47,996 nucleotides of DNA. It comes from a virus. Positions 46,853 to 47,996 of this stretch are shown here, piece after piece; position 1 is the first letter of the stretch; each line of letters starts with the position of its first letter. The stretch lies in IMG/VR virus record IMGVR_UViG_3300034736_000504, positions 1 to 47,996 of that record, one strand, 5' to 3'. The position numbers and the translations under genes were made by a program. The notes below the pieces were generated by a model. It ran no database searches and was not told where the DNA came from. It saw only the letters and a list, made by a program, of their open reading frames with translations.

Positions 46853-47698
46853 ATGAGAAAAATAAACTATTTAAACAATAAAGACTTGCTAAAAGAAATT
46901 CACAAGTCTAAAGCAAAGTTTTCAAGCTTCGTAGACGATACGTATAATCAATTCGATATTATTCTACTAGATATTGATAAAGTAAACAGGTTAACTGTTA
47001 CTGAAGCAAAACGAAATAAAGCAAAACGGCTAGGTGATGCTGATTATCATGCTAGAAAACTTGCAGGACAAAAAGTTAAACAAGCAGAGTGCGAAGTTGA
47101 TTATAGGTCTATTACTAAAGAAGAGCTAATCTTCCGTGTAATGACATTTGATCACATTCCAGAAGAGCCTGGTCGCAAGAAAACACCTAAAACAATTGCA
47201 GACACTAAAGTAAAATTAAACTTTCCACCGTTTAAGCATTATAAGTTTGACGAAAATGACGAACTTATATGTGTAGGCAAGTCACACTGGCAGGGTGGAC
47301 TAGAAAACGGTAACTTTAGCCTAAAACATGCTCGAGCAACTAACGAGTTAGCAAAAATGTGGTTAAAGCTTGTTGATCGTTATGCAACTCGAGGTAATGT
47401 ACGTGGATACACGTATAATGACGAAATGAAAGGTCAAGCAATATTGCAACTTTCACAAATTGGCTTGCAGTTTGACGAATCTAAGTCAAATAACCCGTTT
47501 GCTTACTACACCGCAGCAGTTACTAACTCGTTTGTACGTGTTATTAACCTAGAAAAGCGTAATCAAAACATTAGAGACGATATTCTTGAAATGAACGATA
47601 TGAATCCGTCACATACTAGACAACATGCTAGTGAATGGGAAGCAGCTCTTAAGCGAGAAGACAAATCATACGTTAAAAATCCTACTTCTAAAAAATAG
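46853..47698 (+). CDS. 55: Late sigma factor gp55
   Basis: The 281-residue product matches T4 gp55 at three places: NYLNNKDLLKEI at the start, GYTYNDEMKGQAI, and FDESKSNNPFAYYTAAVTNS followed by FVRVINLEKRNQ. In T4 this small sigma directs host RNA polymerase to TATAAATA promoters, several of which are seen in this window. The ATG at 46853 is chosen because the T4-like N-terminus begins there; the frame is open further upstream but only through the promoter. About 100 residues are inserted between the first two matching blocks compared with T4 (185 residues). The C-terminus (YVKNPTSKK) lacks the hydrophobic sliding-clamp-binding tail of T4 gp55. Confidence 0.92.
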   Translation: MRKINYLNNKDLLKEIHKSKAKFSSFVDDTYNQFDIILLDIDKVNRLTVTEAKRNKAKRLGDADYHARKLAGQKVKQAECEVDYRSITKEELIFRVMTFDHIPEEPGRKKTPKTIADTKVKLNFPPFKHYKFDENDELICVGKSHWQGGLENGNFSLKHARATNELAKMWLKLVDRYATRGNVRGYTYNDEMKGQAILQLSQIGLQFDESKSNNPFAYYTAAVTNSFVRVINLEKRNQNIRDDILEMNDMNPSHTRQHASEWEAALKREDKSYVKNPTSKK

Positions 47699-47702
47699 TC
47701 GG

Positions 47703-47731
47703 TTGACTATACATCATAATTATTGTATACT
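47703..47731 (+). promoter_or_regulatory. Sigma-70-type promoter of gp47
   Basis: TTGACT (47703-47708), 17 bases, TATACT (47726-47731), in the 59-base gap after gp55. It leaves a leader of about 20 bases with GGAGA before the gp47 start. Confidence 0.75.
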
Positions 47732-47757
47732 ATTAACACTAGTATGGAGAACACAAC

Positions 47758-47996
47758 TTGTTTAAAAAAGCAGCAGTCTTTACAGACATACACTTTGGAT
47801 TAAAAGGCAATAGTAAAGTTCACAACCAAGATTGTGAAAACTTTATTGATTGGTATATCGATCAAGCAAAAGCTGCCGGTTGCGAAACTGGTATATTTTG
47901 CGGTGACTGGCATCATAACAGAAATAGTTTAAATTTAACTACTATGGATGCTACTATTCGGAGTATGGAGAAGTTAGGTGCTGCATTTGAACAGTT
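47758..47996 (+). CDS. 47: Recombination endonuclease subunit gp47 (SbcD/Mre11-like), 3' part missing
   Basis: The first 79 residues are in the window. DIHFG near residue 10 and GDWHHNRN near residue 49 are the first two metal-binding motifs of SbcD/Mre11-type phosphoesterases, the family of T4 gp47. With gp46, gp47 processes DNA ends for recombination-dependent replication. The start is a TTG, with GGAGA 7 bases before it; the nearby ATG at 47744 is out of frame. It has its own promoter and lies 59 bases after gp55. Confidence 0.88.
   Translation, partial: MFKKAAVFTDIHFGLKGNSKVHNQDCENFIDWYIDQAKAAGCETGIFCGDWHHNRNSLNLTTMDATIRSMEKLGAAFEQ

Noticed and set aside
1-47996. tRNA genes, CRISPR arrays, insertion sequences, attachment sites
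   Set aside because: None seen by eye. Nearly all bases are in assigned genes, and no DNA-level direct or inverted repeat of that kind stood out.

Overview
This AT-rich window looks like part of the late structural region of a T4-like tailed phage (contractile-tail myovirus), most likely marine. The strongest markers are gp25 (baseplate wedge), gp6 (J-like wedge arm), gp53, a gp5-type spike, the late sigma factor gp55 and the start of the recombination nuclease gp47. Long gp6, a giant tail protein and families of fibres with a shared N-terminal adaptor fit T4-like phages of marine bacteria (cyanophage and pelagiphage relatives). The host cannot be named from this window.

Layout, reading the minus strand from right to left. 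(1) 46769-13480 is a nearly gap-free late operon: tail-tube cap/initiator-like protein, gp53-like wedge, large hub-like protein, spike gp5, gp25, gp6, a 5295-residue giant protein in the gp7 position, a 204-residue protein in the gp8 position, three fibre-like paralogues and two smaller structural paralogues. Five copies of a T4-type late promoter core ([T/G/A][A/C]TAAATA) lie 18-26 bases before start codons, and two of them contain the stop codon of the preceding gene. (2) 13415 to the left edge is a separate 13-gene operon in which nearly all genes overlap by 1-23 bases. It is preceded by a perfect sigma-70 consensus promoter (TTGACA, 17 bases, TATAAT). It encodes six radical-SAM enzymes (the last cut by the window edge), four recognisable GT-A-type glycosyltransferase-like proteins, one weaker glycosyltransferase candidate and two unknown proteins. 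(3) On the plus strand at the right end, gp55 and gp47 each have their own sigma-70-type promoter.

The most interesting part is the radical-SAM/glycosyltransferase operon. Four radical-SAM proteins carry their auxiliary-cluster cysteines on the N-terminal side of the core (N-terminal Twitch arrangement), and one glycosyltransferase is preceded by four degenerate copies of its own sugar-binding module. No precursor peptide is visible, so the substrate is unknown. My inference is that this cassette chemically tailors a phage or host surface polymer, or the fibre proteins encoded next door. The second notable object is the giant tail protein, which seems to combine integrin-like FG-GAP propeller repeats, carbohydrate-binding-module-like segments and an IPT/TIG fold.

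No tRNA, CRISPR array, insertion sequence or convincing intrinsic terminator was seen. No stretch above 300 bases lacks a gene; the longest gap is the 83-base divergent promoter region at 46770-46852.
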